From: Liolophura sinensis
Taxonomy: Eukaryota > Mollusca > Polyplacophora > Chitonida > Chitonidae
NCBI RefSeq assembly: GCF_032854445.1
Contig: NC_088303.1
Span: 15,631,501 to 15,695,500, forward strand
Length of the DNA stretch: 64,000 nt
Direction of reading: 5' to 3'
Part shown: one piece after another, positions 35,933-47,077 of the stretch
How the letters are laid out: every line of letters begins with the position of its first letter
Position numbering within the stretch: position 1 is the first letter of the stretch
Made by a program: the position numbers and the translations under genes
Notes under the pieces: generated by a model
The model's input: only the letters and a program-made list of their open reading frames with translations
Told to the model about the DNA's origin: nothing
Databases searched by the model: none

Positions 35933-38900
35933 GTGGCCATGAGAGCAGTCCGCTGTCCAGCAAGTCAGATTGGTCACAAACTGGACATGGGTCAAACTCG
36001 GTGCTGTAAACCATGGATTTACACTTGCCCTCCAGGTAAAAATCTGGTGAAGATGTGAGTTTGTGTAAAGTACATTGAAAAGAGAAGTCCAGAACTGTAT
36101 CTGTCCATATCAAGAGAGATAGAAACAGTAGAAATGACAGAACTGGGTATAATTGCCCTAGCCAGATATCTTGCCTCATTAATTTATAAACATTATGAAT
36201 GACTATTGTGACATGTGTACAGTATTAGCATTATGGTGGTTGGATTGAACAAAGAGGGTTTAATCTCAGTTGTACCTGGGTCAGGTCATACCAAATGGTA
36301 CTTGCTGCTTTGCTTGGTGCTCAGCACAAAGAGGACAGAGTAAGGAAGCCTGACTGGTTGGCGCGGTGTCAGTATAATGTGACTGGGCAGGGTGTCATGT
36401 TTGGTGTCTTCGGCATGATACTTCAGTGGCAGCACTTTGTCGCCATGGACTCACCCTACCACAAGAAGACAGCTCACATACCTAATGACACGTCGTCATC
36501 ATATGTCTGAAAAATTGTGAAGTATGACATAAAACCCCAAATGTTAATACATACACACCCTCAGCCATGACCCGTTCCACTAATATATTTAAATTATGAA
36601 TTGATAAATATGACATCAGAACGTCATACTTAAAAATAAATCTAATTTGACAGGAGAATCTGTGTAAAGTGTTGAAAATTTGTTTTACCATTACAAAAGA
36701 TATTTGACAAAACTTGTGTTTTGATTTTTCAGGGTATCCATACACGATCTGTGATGAAGAGGGTGGATGGGATCGATGTGAGAAATGTCGAAACAATCTC
36801 ATTCAACCAAACCCATCAAACTCCAGCAATACTAGGCTTGTCTGTTTCATGCAGAAAGACGGAGGTTGTCGATCGGAAGGTATATATACCGACAAAGACT
36901 GAGCTTTCGGGGATTACAGCACTGTTTGTACAAAGTGTATAACGGTTGGAAAGCTGCTTGCGTTAGACATTAGACTACATCACTCTAGCATATGTAATCA
37001 TACCACGGCATATGAAATTTCACAAAAGCATCACAAATTAAGGCATCATTTAGGTCATGCACCATTTACTGAAGTGGCCAATATTAGCTTCACACCATCA
37101 GCTGATAATGGCTAGTGAATGAATGAGTGATTATGTCTTAAAGCTACATTGGTAATATTTCAGCCATATCATGTCGAAAGGCTAGTGAAGTGCCGTAAGA
37201 CTGCTACACTGGTACACTAATAGTGACATGGCTTTTACGCTACCCTGAGTTGTTTTGTTTTACATCCAGTCACAATTGCTGGATCATTTTTTTGTTTTAT
37301 AGTGTGTCAGTGTGATTTCTTTCTTTGTAGACATGGTTCCACTGAGTGTGTCCCCTGAAGGCCGTTCGGAATGTGTGTGTGACAGATCCAAAGATTATGT
37401 TTCACACTTCGTTGCATGTGATCTGTCTGCTAAACCCTGTGGTATCGGCAAAGAGCGGCAGTTGAATGGTTAGATTTTCTTTAGCTGTGTTTAATATTTG
37501 TTATGTAGAAGGGTTGCAGGAGCTTATTTGTATTTTTGTTTGGTGTGAAAGGAGCATAATCTTTTGACCTTAAGACAGATGTCGTAACAGGTGTGTACAG
37601 GTGAAAAATTTCTTTGAACCTGTCAGACATGGAACAACAGGTGAAATAATTTTAATATTTCATCCCCTTTCTATAGTAGTATTTAACTTTGGTGAAAAAA
37701 TTTTCGGTGGGAAAGGTCCTTAAAATGTTTCGAATTTGTGGTAAGTTAAAATGGAAATAAACAGTTCCTTGACGTTTACTGCTATATTTTAGTAAGCGTT
37801 ATATTTATATTGTTCGTAGAAAGCTGTTCCACCTGTGCGAATGGAACTTTCAAAGACTGGGAAGGCCCTGGACTGTGCATTCCTATAACAAAGTGAGTTC
37901 TGGAAAGGTATAAACCTCCATACAGTCATCCACTCTTGTTTGATGATAGATTCATTACTTTTGTTTATTTATTTGGTTGGCGCTTTACGCCGTACTCAAG
38001 AATGTGGGGAAACCCACAACCATCTGCAGGTTGCTGCCAGACCTTCCTACGTACGGACGGAGAGGAAGCCAGCATAAGATTCATCAGTTGGATGGAGGAG
38101 CATGCCAAGATTGAGTAGTTGCAGGTTAAAACCCGAGCATGGACATGATGGACAGAAAATTTGTATATTCCCTCTACAAAACAGCTTGTAGGGCCTTCAT
38201 CACAATAAGCTTTCAGCACTCATGTGACCGTTGGCGCTGTCTGATGTTTATTGAAGATCACTCGTCTTCCACGACTACAGATTTTTTGTGTAGGTCACAT
38301 GTGTGAAAGTTTGTGAGTAACTTGCCAGAGATCACACCCTGAGCACTCTGGTTTCCTCTGCCCGTGAGCGTGAGTAACAAAGTCTTGAGTATGGCATTAA
38401 GCAACAGTTGAATAAATTATTAAATAGATGAATTGGATTGATTTTTGTGCTCCCCCTCCATTAGGTGGCTTGTATTATGCTATAGCGATTTTATCTGTCT
38501 GTCCATATTTGTGTCTGGGCTATATCTCAACTTGTTTTCCACAGAGAGTTTTACTTTTTGCTGGATGCATAGATACACAGATGACAATAGCCATTTTCCT
38601 TATGTATACTATATCAGTAATGTTGATAGGTTTTCATTAAAGTGAGCCTCCATGACCCGTAAATGGCTAAATGAGTGGGTTCCAATGGAAATGAGTGGGT
38701 CCCAAATAAAGCTTTTTTCCTTGGAGTTAAATTTCTGTTTGATTTAATAATTTTAGTAATTATTTGGTTTTTGGATGACCGAAACTATGGACACGAGATC
38801 TCTTCTGCGCCTGATAGATGCCCAACAAGGGCAATATCTAGAAAAAAATTATGCTTATTTTCCCAAACTGTGAAGAATTATTTAGTGACTGAATGTATGT

Positions 38901-41900
38901 TTACATTTATTTATTTCGAAATATTTCGAAAAAGCAGTCTTGTATTTATAAGATAAATGTTTATAAACAATATACAACAAGTAAATCGTATAGGTCTAGT
39001 TTGTATGTGAGTTATCACATTGAGCAGTGTTCAACCACAAGATTTTATGTGCATGGATTTGTTAAGGTTTACAAAGAAATTACACACAGGTTGTTGTCTT
39101 AATATTTTCTGATGTACTATAGTTTGTCTCTGAGCATTTGTTGTGTATTTTGGGCTTCAAAACTACGTGGTAAATATCCACGATCTGAAAAAAAAAAAAA
39201 TGGCATCGTTTCTTTTAGAGCGACTCTTGATGGAGAAAAACTTGCATCATTTGAAAGACAACAACTTTAAATAATAGTGACACAAAAAAATACATCTGTG
39301 CACCTACATAGGACCCTGTCTGTCAGTAGATTATACATATTTATACATTAAGGTTCAGTTTGTTTATTCTGTGATTTTAATTTGGGTTTGGTGCTCACAG
39401 TATGTAGCCTTACCATACTTACCGCTCATGCTGGCTTCCTCTCTGGTCGTAAGTGGGAAGGTCTGCCAGCAACCTGCAGATGGTCATGGGTTTCCCCAAG
39501 GCTGTGCCCGGTTTCCTCCCACCATAATGCTGGCTGCCGTCATATAAATGAAAAATTTTTGAGTACGGCGTAAAACACTAATCAAATAAGTAAATAAATA
39601 AATACCATACCTACCACATGGGGGAAGAGTGGTGTGTCCTCAGGATGCATTGGTAGTGAAACTATTGTGTCCTTTCCAGTTTGTTTACATCATAGACGCA
39701 GGACGCGTATCTATCAACATCATGGCTATATAAGGACATGTAGATATGATTTCGTGTCTGGGTTATAACTCCAACTGTTTGCTGCGTAGAGCTTTAATTT
39801 TTGGTGGATACATACATGCATACAGCGATGACGATGTATTGCAACTCACATTTGTTTATTTCCACAGTTGTCATGGTTACCAGTTTGCCCGTTTCCTTAT
39901 ATATACTATATAAATAGATATGATTTCATGCCCGGGCTATACCTCCATCTGTTTTCATTTTTGGTGGATACATACATAAACAGATGATGATGTTTCACAT
40001 TTGTCCTTGTGTGCTCTTGTCATGCTTACCAGATTGCCATTTTCTCTATGTGTACAATATGAATAGATATAATTTCATGTCTCGGCTACAACACTGTTTT
40101 TTATGTACAGTTTTAATTTTTGCTGGATACATAGATACACAGATGACTATGTGTTGGAATTCACATTTGTCCATTTTAGTGGTGGTCATGGTAACCAGAT
40201 AGCCATTTTCCTTGTATATACTACATAAATAGAAATGATTTCTTTTTCCAGGCTACAACTCCAATTCTTTTCCGCAGAAAGTTTTCATTTTTGTCAGACA
40301 CATTTGTCCACATGCGTGGTTGTCATGGTAACCACATACCTATCATTAACACCTATGAAGATTCCCCTCAGGGGTTATACTCACCACAGTGCTGCTGGTA
40401 TTCTTTTATACATTTCAAACAAATGCATTTGTTGGGGCATATGTTGTGTTCACTTGAACTCTTGTTACTTGAGTATTTTTCATTTCATACACAAAAACAG
40501 TTAGATTTATGGCTGGAGGATAAATTTTCCCTCATATGTCCTATGTACAGGATACAACCGCAAGGCAGATGACCCTCAGTGCACTCCATATAAGATTATC
40601 TAAACCAGTCATTGCCTTAAAGGCCTCAGCAAGGTGCTGAGTAATAGGTAACCAGTTTTCCCACAAAATGTCATCAGAACTGTAGGATTGAACAATAGAC
40701 TACATAGCTTAGGCTGAATCATTTTCAACATGGTGCCTTATTCATGGACGGGCCCTAGTTGATGTTCTGTGAATGCCTACTCTACATGTAAATGCATATA
40801 GTATGATGTGTTTATAGTTTGAAAAGCAGATGTGCATTCTGTAGTGAACCCAGGCATTGAGATTTTAGTTACATTTTCTGCCAGCATTACATGTATCTTT
40901 GTACCTTGGCAGTTGTGCGGTACGTGGACAGAAGGTTGTCAGTGTGAGCACTCCTGAGAAGGATAATGTGTGTGGAGAAACTGACCAGACTACAGCACCA
41001 AGGTCAACAGTTACCACAGAGCCCCAAACATCTCCCCTTCCAGAACCTGGACCTGTTACAAGTTTGTATTTATTTGTTTGCCCGGTTTCCTGCCTCCGTA
41101 ATGCTCGCCGCCTAGATATATAAAGTGAAACATTCTTGAGTGCAGCATAAAACCCAAGTCAAATAAATACATAAATCTCTTGTTTTGTTTTTTTTGTTCC
41201 TTCATACATGTACGTTTGTTCGTTTGTTCACATTTTCCCAGTAATAATAGATTTTTTATTTTTGTTACCTAGACAGCACTGGTTGTACCAGTGACCAGAC
41301 TTATCTTTGTGTACAATTTCTCTATTAAGTTCAATATCTCAGTATCCAAGATGGCTGCAACAAACACCAACGAATCATTCCTGTCTGTCTGGATAGCTCA
41401 GTTGGTAGAGCAGTGGTGCTAAACTCCCAAAGTCTCACTCTAGCCTGTATTCTCGCTGGTCTTGATTTATCAGTGTACGAAATTATGTCTACTCAGTGTA
41501 TTCGCTGACCATTGCAGTCCTATGTTTTGATTTCAAACTAACATAGGACGAACATGAAGATTGTATGCATTCCGAGTGTGCTTCACCTAAAAGCTGTATC
41601 AAGTAGCTCTTCTGCACTCTGAGGGAGAAATGGTAACAATCACAAAAGCTCCTAAAGTCATTTCGGCTTCATACAAGGCCATCATAAGCGCGTAAAGCTG
41701 ATGGCAATAGTGCTAGCAACCAAGTGACTGCAATAGCCAAGGTTAATCAGCCAAGAAGTACTCATGGAAAATTATCCAAGGTGTTCATATCTTTGGCAAT
41801 CTTGTTAGAAGAAATGAGTTTGCTGCCAGGAGTAACACTCAGCTGGTAGGCCAGTATGTTGCAGTGCAAGGCTAGAAGGTTTAAAAAATCTAAAACGAAA

Positions 41901-44900
41901 AAATCTCTTTTTTATATAGTCATTGTTCACACAGCTGTGGCCTTTGAGACACTTTTAACAGTTGTTGCCTTCTCTTTTGACAGGAAGAGTGGTTATCTCC
42001 TTAATCAGGAAATTTTATTTTAGGTAGTAATGGCTATTTGTGTGTTGTAGTTCAGTTTGATTGATTTTTATCACTGTTCAAATGTGGATGTTATGTTGAC
42101 ATTTCAGAGCCCACCAAAAAAAATTTGTATACAGTAAACCTGAAGTGGTAAGTTCTTAGTTTTACATGTTGACCAGGATATATGTAAGGCCAACTCTTGT
42201 CATAAGCTGCAAGAACTACATGGAAACAAACCTTAACTTAAAATTAACTTCTACATGCTAACCCATGTCACATGTGATGTACCCTCTAATATTACATAGG
42301 AGCTAGCTGAGTGTGCTTGTCTTTCAGTCGTTAGGACTCTTGAGCTGTGGGCTCAATCCCGGTCTTGGTCAAGGAATTTGTGGATTCTCCCCATTCTCAT
42401 TGTTATTGGGGCCTCAGTTGTCTAACATTACTTGAAGACCAATTGTCTTAATCCATATACCAAAACTCGTCAGTAACTTGCCAAAGGTCAGTGGTTTAAT
42501 CCAAGGGCTCTGATTTCTTCCATCCTTAATGCTGAATATCATCATACATAAAGTGAAAAAGTACGGTGTTAGTCAACGTAAGTAAAATTATTACTATTAT
42601 CATTGCTATAGGGATTTCAGAGTGACATAAATTGATTTTGGTAAATGTCAGACCTTTTTGAAAGTGATGGAAGACAGTGTAACGAAGTGTGTGTACTTTT
42701 GTTGTGCACTGTAGGCTGTACAGCCTCTTCTTGGGGCTTGTGGTTGCTGTAGTTATAATGGTGATCGTGTGTATAAAGAAGAGATGGATCACTTGTAACA
42801 TCTGCCAACTCTCTCAGCTCAAATGTACAGGTATGTATTCCTAAAATAACTGGATAAAAACAAACAACGTAACTACTATCCAAGGTGTACATATATTTTT
42901 GCATAGAGAATTTTGAATTTGAATTTTACTGTAAATGCAGGAGTCTTGTTCGCACGTACTGAGGTGCAGTACTTAACAAAAAGTTTAAAGTTATGTTTTA
43001 ATGTGTTTTACGTTGCTTAATATGATATCATTGTGATTATGTGGGAAATTATCAGTTTTGGTGTCTGGTTAGGAATTTCTGTCAGATACCAACTTCTGAA
43101 TACCATTGTCAGAGAAGCAAAAGATACGATACAGACACATAATATTATGTCTGAACCAACGGTTAGCCATTTAATCATAACAGCATGTTAAAGGCAAATG
43201 TGAAGTATTAATCTAATGTTCTAATTAATCTAATAATAATTAGCTTTTGTGATATGATATAACAACACAAACAAACATGATTGTGATTGTGATGTTAATC
43301 GATTGTGATACTGTGAAGTACTTAATTTTCCCGTGGAACCAATTTTCGCAGTCAATAATTTACCGCAAAAAAATAATTCTGGCGAAAATAATTCCAATGC
43401 TAGTATTGAATCGTATACTATAGGTGCCTGTAGTAGTATTAATGAAGTGAAATCTTTGTTATCACAACTTATCACAACTGTCATCCCAGCGATCCAACTA
43501 AATTTTAACAACAGGAAGGGAAAATTAGGCTTCCTACAAAACACTTGTGATGGGGCTTGGTGGGTATAAAACAAAGTGGGAGTTCTTCCTTGGTTTGATC
43601 AGCATTCATTATGCAGGTAAAGTGAAAGAAAAGTAGTTACCAACACATGCTGGCTTCCAGTGAATGTCACTTTGATACATGCTATCCCATTGGGTGTGTC
43701 TCTTTTGTGGACTACTGAGTGAGCTTCTAACAAATTTTGACTATGTACAACAATGGCCGTTTGACAGCTACTTCAGTGTTAGCAGTTTCGGCTACAGAGG
43801 ATGAATGAAACCTAAAGCAATCCAAAACTAATCGTGTTGATTGATAAAGAATGAATAACTGGCGTTGATAATAATGAATTCATTTGTTTGCGTTGAACTG
43901 TTTGAACTGTGACAGGTGACTGATGACTTTGCCAAAGTAATCTTACATAGTTGATAATCCATCCCCAATTGTTTTAATCTCTGATCCAGATTAGGAGGAT
44001 TAGAGACACCGTAGGAAACAAAGGAGGATTAAAGCCACCCTTGATAATACCTGTTTGACATGCTTGAGTAATTTCGGCCATTCTATAAAAGCTGAGGGAA
44101 AATTAAACCATTTTAAGACTTTTTCAGCATTCACTTAATAAAATATACGCAAATTAAGTCCCGCAAACATATTTTTGGAGTAAATCCATGAAAATAAATT
44201 CCACTGAATAATAAGTACTTTACAGTATGGAGATTGAAGGCAGTGTATACTGTAATAGAGTAGACAAATATTTTAATGTTTCAGTTTTATTGTAATTTGT
44301 TGTGTTCAGTGTTGTTGAATTGAAACTAACTTGGTACATGGCTTCAGCGTGACAAGTTACACATCTGTTCTGAGCTTTGGGCTGTTTCATCCATTTTCAA
44401 CAGAATTGTGGCCGTTTTTGTCCTGTTTTTTGTACTCTTGACAGTTTTGTGGACTTTAATCAAATTAGTTTATCACATTGAATGGAAATTTCGAACATCA
44501 CTTCAACATGACAATCTACAAATCAGGCTAATACTAGCTTTCATATCTTTGACAGTAGCCATTGTTGCTTATGTAGGCCTGTGAAACACTTGAGCCATAG
44601 AAAAGCCATAACTTTATTTAAATATGTATGTGACAGTGTTTCCTGAATATGTTGTCCCACACCTGTAAATTTGTAGGACAAATGTAAGTTCTTGTACATG
44701 TAAATAGTTGGATCAATTCCTTTTTCAGACATTTGTACCAGATGTTTTCGCTGGCAGAGCGATCAGAGCAATCAGAGCAGGGAGGATATTGAGATGCAAC
44801 CATTCACATCCAGTAGACCAGATTTGAATCCAGAACCTGTCTATGATGAAATCCTGCTGCCTTGGCAACAACCCCAAGGTGAAGGTCACCAATCTCTGGA

Positions 44901-47077
44901 AACACCTGGCAATCGGTCTGTCTCCCAAGATCAGCATTCAACTGAAAGTATGCCAGAAGGCCAACAGTCTTCTCATAGATCTGCTGAAGGTGGTTTGGAG
45001 GCTCGAAACCATCCTGAAAGTCAAAGGTCACAGGAAGATCACAGTACACAGAACTTTGAAAATAGAATGCCCTGGTCCTCTGAAGCTGAAGGCACGTTGG
45101 GGAATGCCAGGGATGAGATTGATCCAGCACAGATGACCATGCAGCAAAATCAACCAAGTAGACCTGTTGCAGCTGTAAAACGTAAGTTTGTTTCATGCTT
45201 AGCTGGGTGTGAGACTGTATTTGAACAGATATGTACATGTAGTGGTGTCACTATCAGTAGAAGGTTTTAGCTACTTGTAGCTATTATAATCTGAACTAAG
45301 GCAAGGATTTGAGGAGAGAGTGAAAATTGGTATGATTTTATTTCCAGTCTACAACTCCAGTTAGTTTAATATTTGGTTGATACATAGATACAGATCGAGG
45401 TGACGATGTTTTGAGCCCTTCTGCAGTTGTCCTGATGACCAGTATCTACCATAGATATTAGGATATGTACTAATCCTATACTATGTTAATAGGATTATAT
45501 TTGTTTGGGCGTATATTGGGCTCACCTCAACTGTTGTTTATTTTGGTCACACAGGCAATGGTGAAGCTTTTGTGTTTATAGGTAAGTTATAAATAATAGC
45601 AGATCTCTGATTGATTCAAGCTGATAGCCACAGGACTACTTGGTAGTTCCAGTAAGATAAATCAGGCCTTCATTTTTGAGCAGATGTGTGAGTATCACAC
45701 CCCTTACAAAAGACCAGAAATGTGATTTTCACACATGAAGTCATTTCCCCAAGACTTTTAATTTTGCTAGGTGTGTCTTGCTAGCTCACCTAGAAGTGTG
45801 TGTTAGTTGGGAATGTGATTGGCACATCTCAGATTCGATGGCCTGGGTAATGACTGTGAGCTATTGAAACAATTTGCATTCACTGTGAAAGAGCATTGCA
45901 ATTCTCCTATTTTCAGCTATGACAGCTGCACCAGACGGACCCATTCCTGTGTTACGTCCTCTGGTTGATAATGAGGAATACTCACGCATGGGTGAAGACT
46001 CTCATCCAGCTGGTAAGTTTGGCTTTTTGTTTAGGGTGGCAGTGATGGAAACATATTGGGTATAAATTTGGGCTTCTGTGTAGGGTACCAATGAAACCAA
46101 AGTCTGATTAATTTGGGATTTTGTTTAAGTTATCAGTGAAGCCAAAGTCTGTGGTGAGTTTGAGGTTTTATCTAGGGTACCAATAAAGCTAACATCTCTG
46201 GTCAGTTAGAGATTTTATCTGCGGTATCTGTGAAACCAAAGTCCGTGAGTTTGGGGTTTTATTGAGGTTATCATTGAAACCAAAGTCTCTGATGAGTATG
46301 AGATTTTATCTAGATTATCAATGAAGCCAATTTCTCTGGTGAATTATGGATCTTATCTGGGGTATCCATGAAACCAAAGTCTCTGAGTATGAGATTTTTA
46401 TCTAGATTATCAATGAAGCCAATTTCTCTGGTGAATTTGGGATCTTATCTGGAGTATCCATGAAACCAAAGTCTCTGATGAGTATGAGATTTTATCTAGA
46501 TTATCAATGAAGCCAATTTCTCTGGTGAATTTGGGATCTTATCTGGGGTATCCATGAAACCAAAGTATCTGATGAGTATGAGATTTTATCTAGATTATCA
46601 ATGAAGCCAATTTCTCTGGTGAATTTGGGATCTTATCTGGGGTATCCATGAAACCAAAGTATCTGATGAGTATGAGATTCTGTCTAGATTATCAATGAAG
46701 CCAATGTCTCTGGTGAATTTAGGATTCTATCTAGGGTATCCATGAAGACAAAGTGTCTGGTGAGTTTTGGATTTTATGTAGGTTACTAATGATGAGGATC
46801 AAATTAAGAGATAAAGGAATAGAAAGAAATAAAGTTTAGAAACACTTGGTATTTATGTATAAAATGTCTTACTTTACTGATCATGCTGGATGTTTCCTGT
46901 TTTCTGTTTTCAGACCATCACATGCTCTACCAAAGGCCTAGTCCAGGAATGGAGGACTCGCTGGATGACCAGCTTTTACCTAGTGATATACATAACCTGC
47001 CCCCCATGCCCTTTGAGGACCTGGCTCCAGACATGCTGGCTGCTGTCAGACATGATCCCAACACTAACACTTCATAA
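35933..47077 (+). CDS. TNF receptor superfamily protein (type I membrane receptor), 5' end missing
   Basis: Ten exons: 35933-36035, 36733-36879, 37331-37468, 37820-37892, 40913-41061, 42108-42147, 42715-42830, 44729-45181, 45917-46012, 46914-47077. All have GT-AG borders and matching phases, giving 492 residues and TAA. Residues about 8-181 hold 18 cysteines in TNFR cysteine-rich-domain spacing, including 'RCCKPW', 'CVCDRSKDY', 'CSTCANGTFKDW' and 'EKDNVCGE'. The last domain resembles CD40- and NGFR-type repeats. A Thr/Pro-rich stalk is followed by the helix 'LYSLFLGLVVAVVIMVIVCI' and a KKRW stop-transfer. The cytoplasmic tail (about 255 residues) is acidic and rich in Gln/Ser/Pro, with tyrosines in 'PVYDEI' and 'EEYSRMG'. 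I see no death domain. TRAF signalling is therefore possible but unproven. The signal-peptide exon is missing. The family call is firm; no orthologue is claimed. Confidence 0.9.
36290..36545 (+). repeat. SINE of the 'gactgaaaaattg' family
   Basis: Contains 'ggcgcggtgtcagtataatg', 'gcatgatacttcagtggcag' and the tail 'catatgtctgaaaaattgtg' followed by 'aagtatgacataaaacccc'. It lies in the first intron of the visible receptor gene. The 71-codon ORF here belongs to the SINE. Confidence 0.7.
37967..38072 (-). repeat. SINE (antisense), internally deleted
   Basis: 'tatttatttggttggcgctt', 'tacgccgtactcaagaatgt', then directly 'ggggaaacccacaaccatct' and 'gacggagaggaagccagcat'. The middle of the element is missing. 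Intronic. Confidence 0.75.
38440..38640 (+). repeat. Outlying copy of the intron repeat at 39.7-40.3 kb
   Basis: 'gtctgggctatatctcaact', 'ttttactttttgctggatgc', 'atagatacacagatgacaat' and 'ccattttccttatgtatact' match the 39.74-40.33 kb repeats. Confidence 0.6.
39424..39602 (+). mobile_element. SINE insertion with target-site duplication
   Basis: Sense copy starting 'gctcatgctggcttcctctc' and ending 'gagtacggcgtaaaacacta' plus an (aaat)n tail. It is flanked by 13-bp repeats 'taccatacttacc' (39411-39423) and 'taccatacctacc' (39603-39615), with one mismatch. It sits in the intron between receptor exons 4 and 5. Confidence 0.85.
39740..40330 (+). repeat. Intronic tandem array of roughly 150-180 bp units
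   Basis: Four diverged copies start near 39747, 39919, 40066 and 40224 with 'gatttcatg-c-gggcta' variants. Each continues with 'ttttaatttttgctggata', 'cacagatga-gatgt', 'cacatttgtcc' and 'ggtcatggtaaccag'. Single related copies lie at 38440-38640 and 45345-45480. This could be the tandem core of a non-autonomous Helitron-like element, but no Helitron ends were identified. Confidence 0.65.
41083..41175 (+). repeat. SINE 3' fragment beside receptor exon 5
   Basis: 'cccggtttcctgcctccgta', 'gaaacattcttgagtgcagc' and an aaataaataca tail. It begins about 20 bp after the donor at 41062. Confidence 0.75.
41391..41436 (+). repeat. tRNA-like head (A-box) of a SINE or tRNA relic
   Basis: 'ggatagctcagttggtagag' followed by 'cagtggtgctaaactcccaaag' resembles the D-arm and anticodon region of a tRNA. 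No B-box (GTTCRANNC) follows, so a complete tRNA gene is excluded. Confidence 0.5.
42301..42596 (+). repeat. tRNA-derived SINE in receptor intron
   Basis: A B-box-like 'gctcaatcccggtc' near 42350 is followed by a body and the tail 'gaaaaagtacggtgttagtc' plus aacgtaagtaaa. The tail resembles that of the common SINE, but the body differs. Confidence 0.55.
42715..42830 (+). CDS. Transmembrane exon of the receptor
   Basis: A 116-nt exon, entering in phase 2 and leaving in phase 1. It encodes a 20-residue helix of Leu, Val, Ile and Ala followed by KKRW and two cysteines (TCNIC) just inside the membrane, which are possible palmitoylation sites. It fixes the topology as type I. Confidence 0.88.
43309..44227. 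mobile_element. 919-bp non-autonomous TIR element (MITE-like)
   Basis: The left end 'tactgtgaagtacttaattt' and the reverse complement of the right end 'tactgtaaagtacttattat' form imperfect terminal inverted repeats of about 40 bp, further sharing 'gtggaa' and 'attttc'. Both ends carry TA, compatible with a TA-target transposon. No transposase ORF lies inside; the 114- and 78-codon ORFs show no domain. It lies in the intron between the transmembrane and tail exons. Confidence 0.6.
44729..45181 (+). CDS. Large cytoplasmic-tail exon of the receptor
   Basis: A 453-nt exon, phase 1 to phase 1, starting at acceptor 'cctttttcag' and ending at GTAAGT. It encodes 151 residues of low-complexity, Gln/Ser/Glu/Pro-rich sequence with no folded domain visible. 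A symmetric phase-1 exon can be skipped without breaking the frame. The antisense ORF over the same bases is a shadow. Confidence 0.88.
45345..45480 (+). repeat. Second outlying copy of the 39.7-40.3 kb intron repeat
   Basis: 'gtctacaactccagttagtt', 'ggttgatacatagatacaga' and 'ctgatgaccagta' match the same consensus as the intron array 5 kb upstream. Confidence 0.5.
45555..45581 (+). CDS. Candidate 27-nt microexon of the receptor tail
   Basis: Bounded by 'ttttggtcacacag' and the strong donor GTAAGT. It is 27 nt long and phase 1 to phase 1, so it fits exactly between 44729-45181 and 45917-46012 and would insert nine residues (NGEAFVFI plus a junction change). Without it the flanking exons also join in frame. 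It would be an alternatively used exon. Transcript support is unknown. Confidence 0.45.
   Translation, partial: AMVKLLCL
46120..46775 (+). repeat. Minisatellite in the last receptor intron
   Basis: A tandem unit of about 46 bp forms a roughly 93-bp dimer: 'gagattttatctagattatc', 'aatgaagccaatttctctgg', 'tgaatttgggatcttatctg', 'gggtatccatgaaaccaaag'. At least six dimer equivalents are present, and the edges are more degenerate than the centre. Confidence 0.9.
46914..47077 (+). CDS. Terminal exon of the receptor
   Basis: Follows acceptor 'gttttctgttttcag' and encodes 54 residues rich in Pro, Asp and Leu, including 'LPPMPFEDLAPDMLAAV', then TAA at 47075-47077. The conserved-looking acidic/hydrophobic end may be a protein-binding motif. 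No known motif is claimed. Confidence 0.88.

Noticed and set aside
41391-41436. tRNA gene
   Set aside because: Only an A-box and anticodon-like region. No B-box or acceptor stem.
44804-45238. 144-codon minus-strand ORF
   Set aside because: Shadow of the receptor's cytoplasmic exon on the plus strand.
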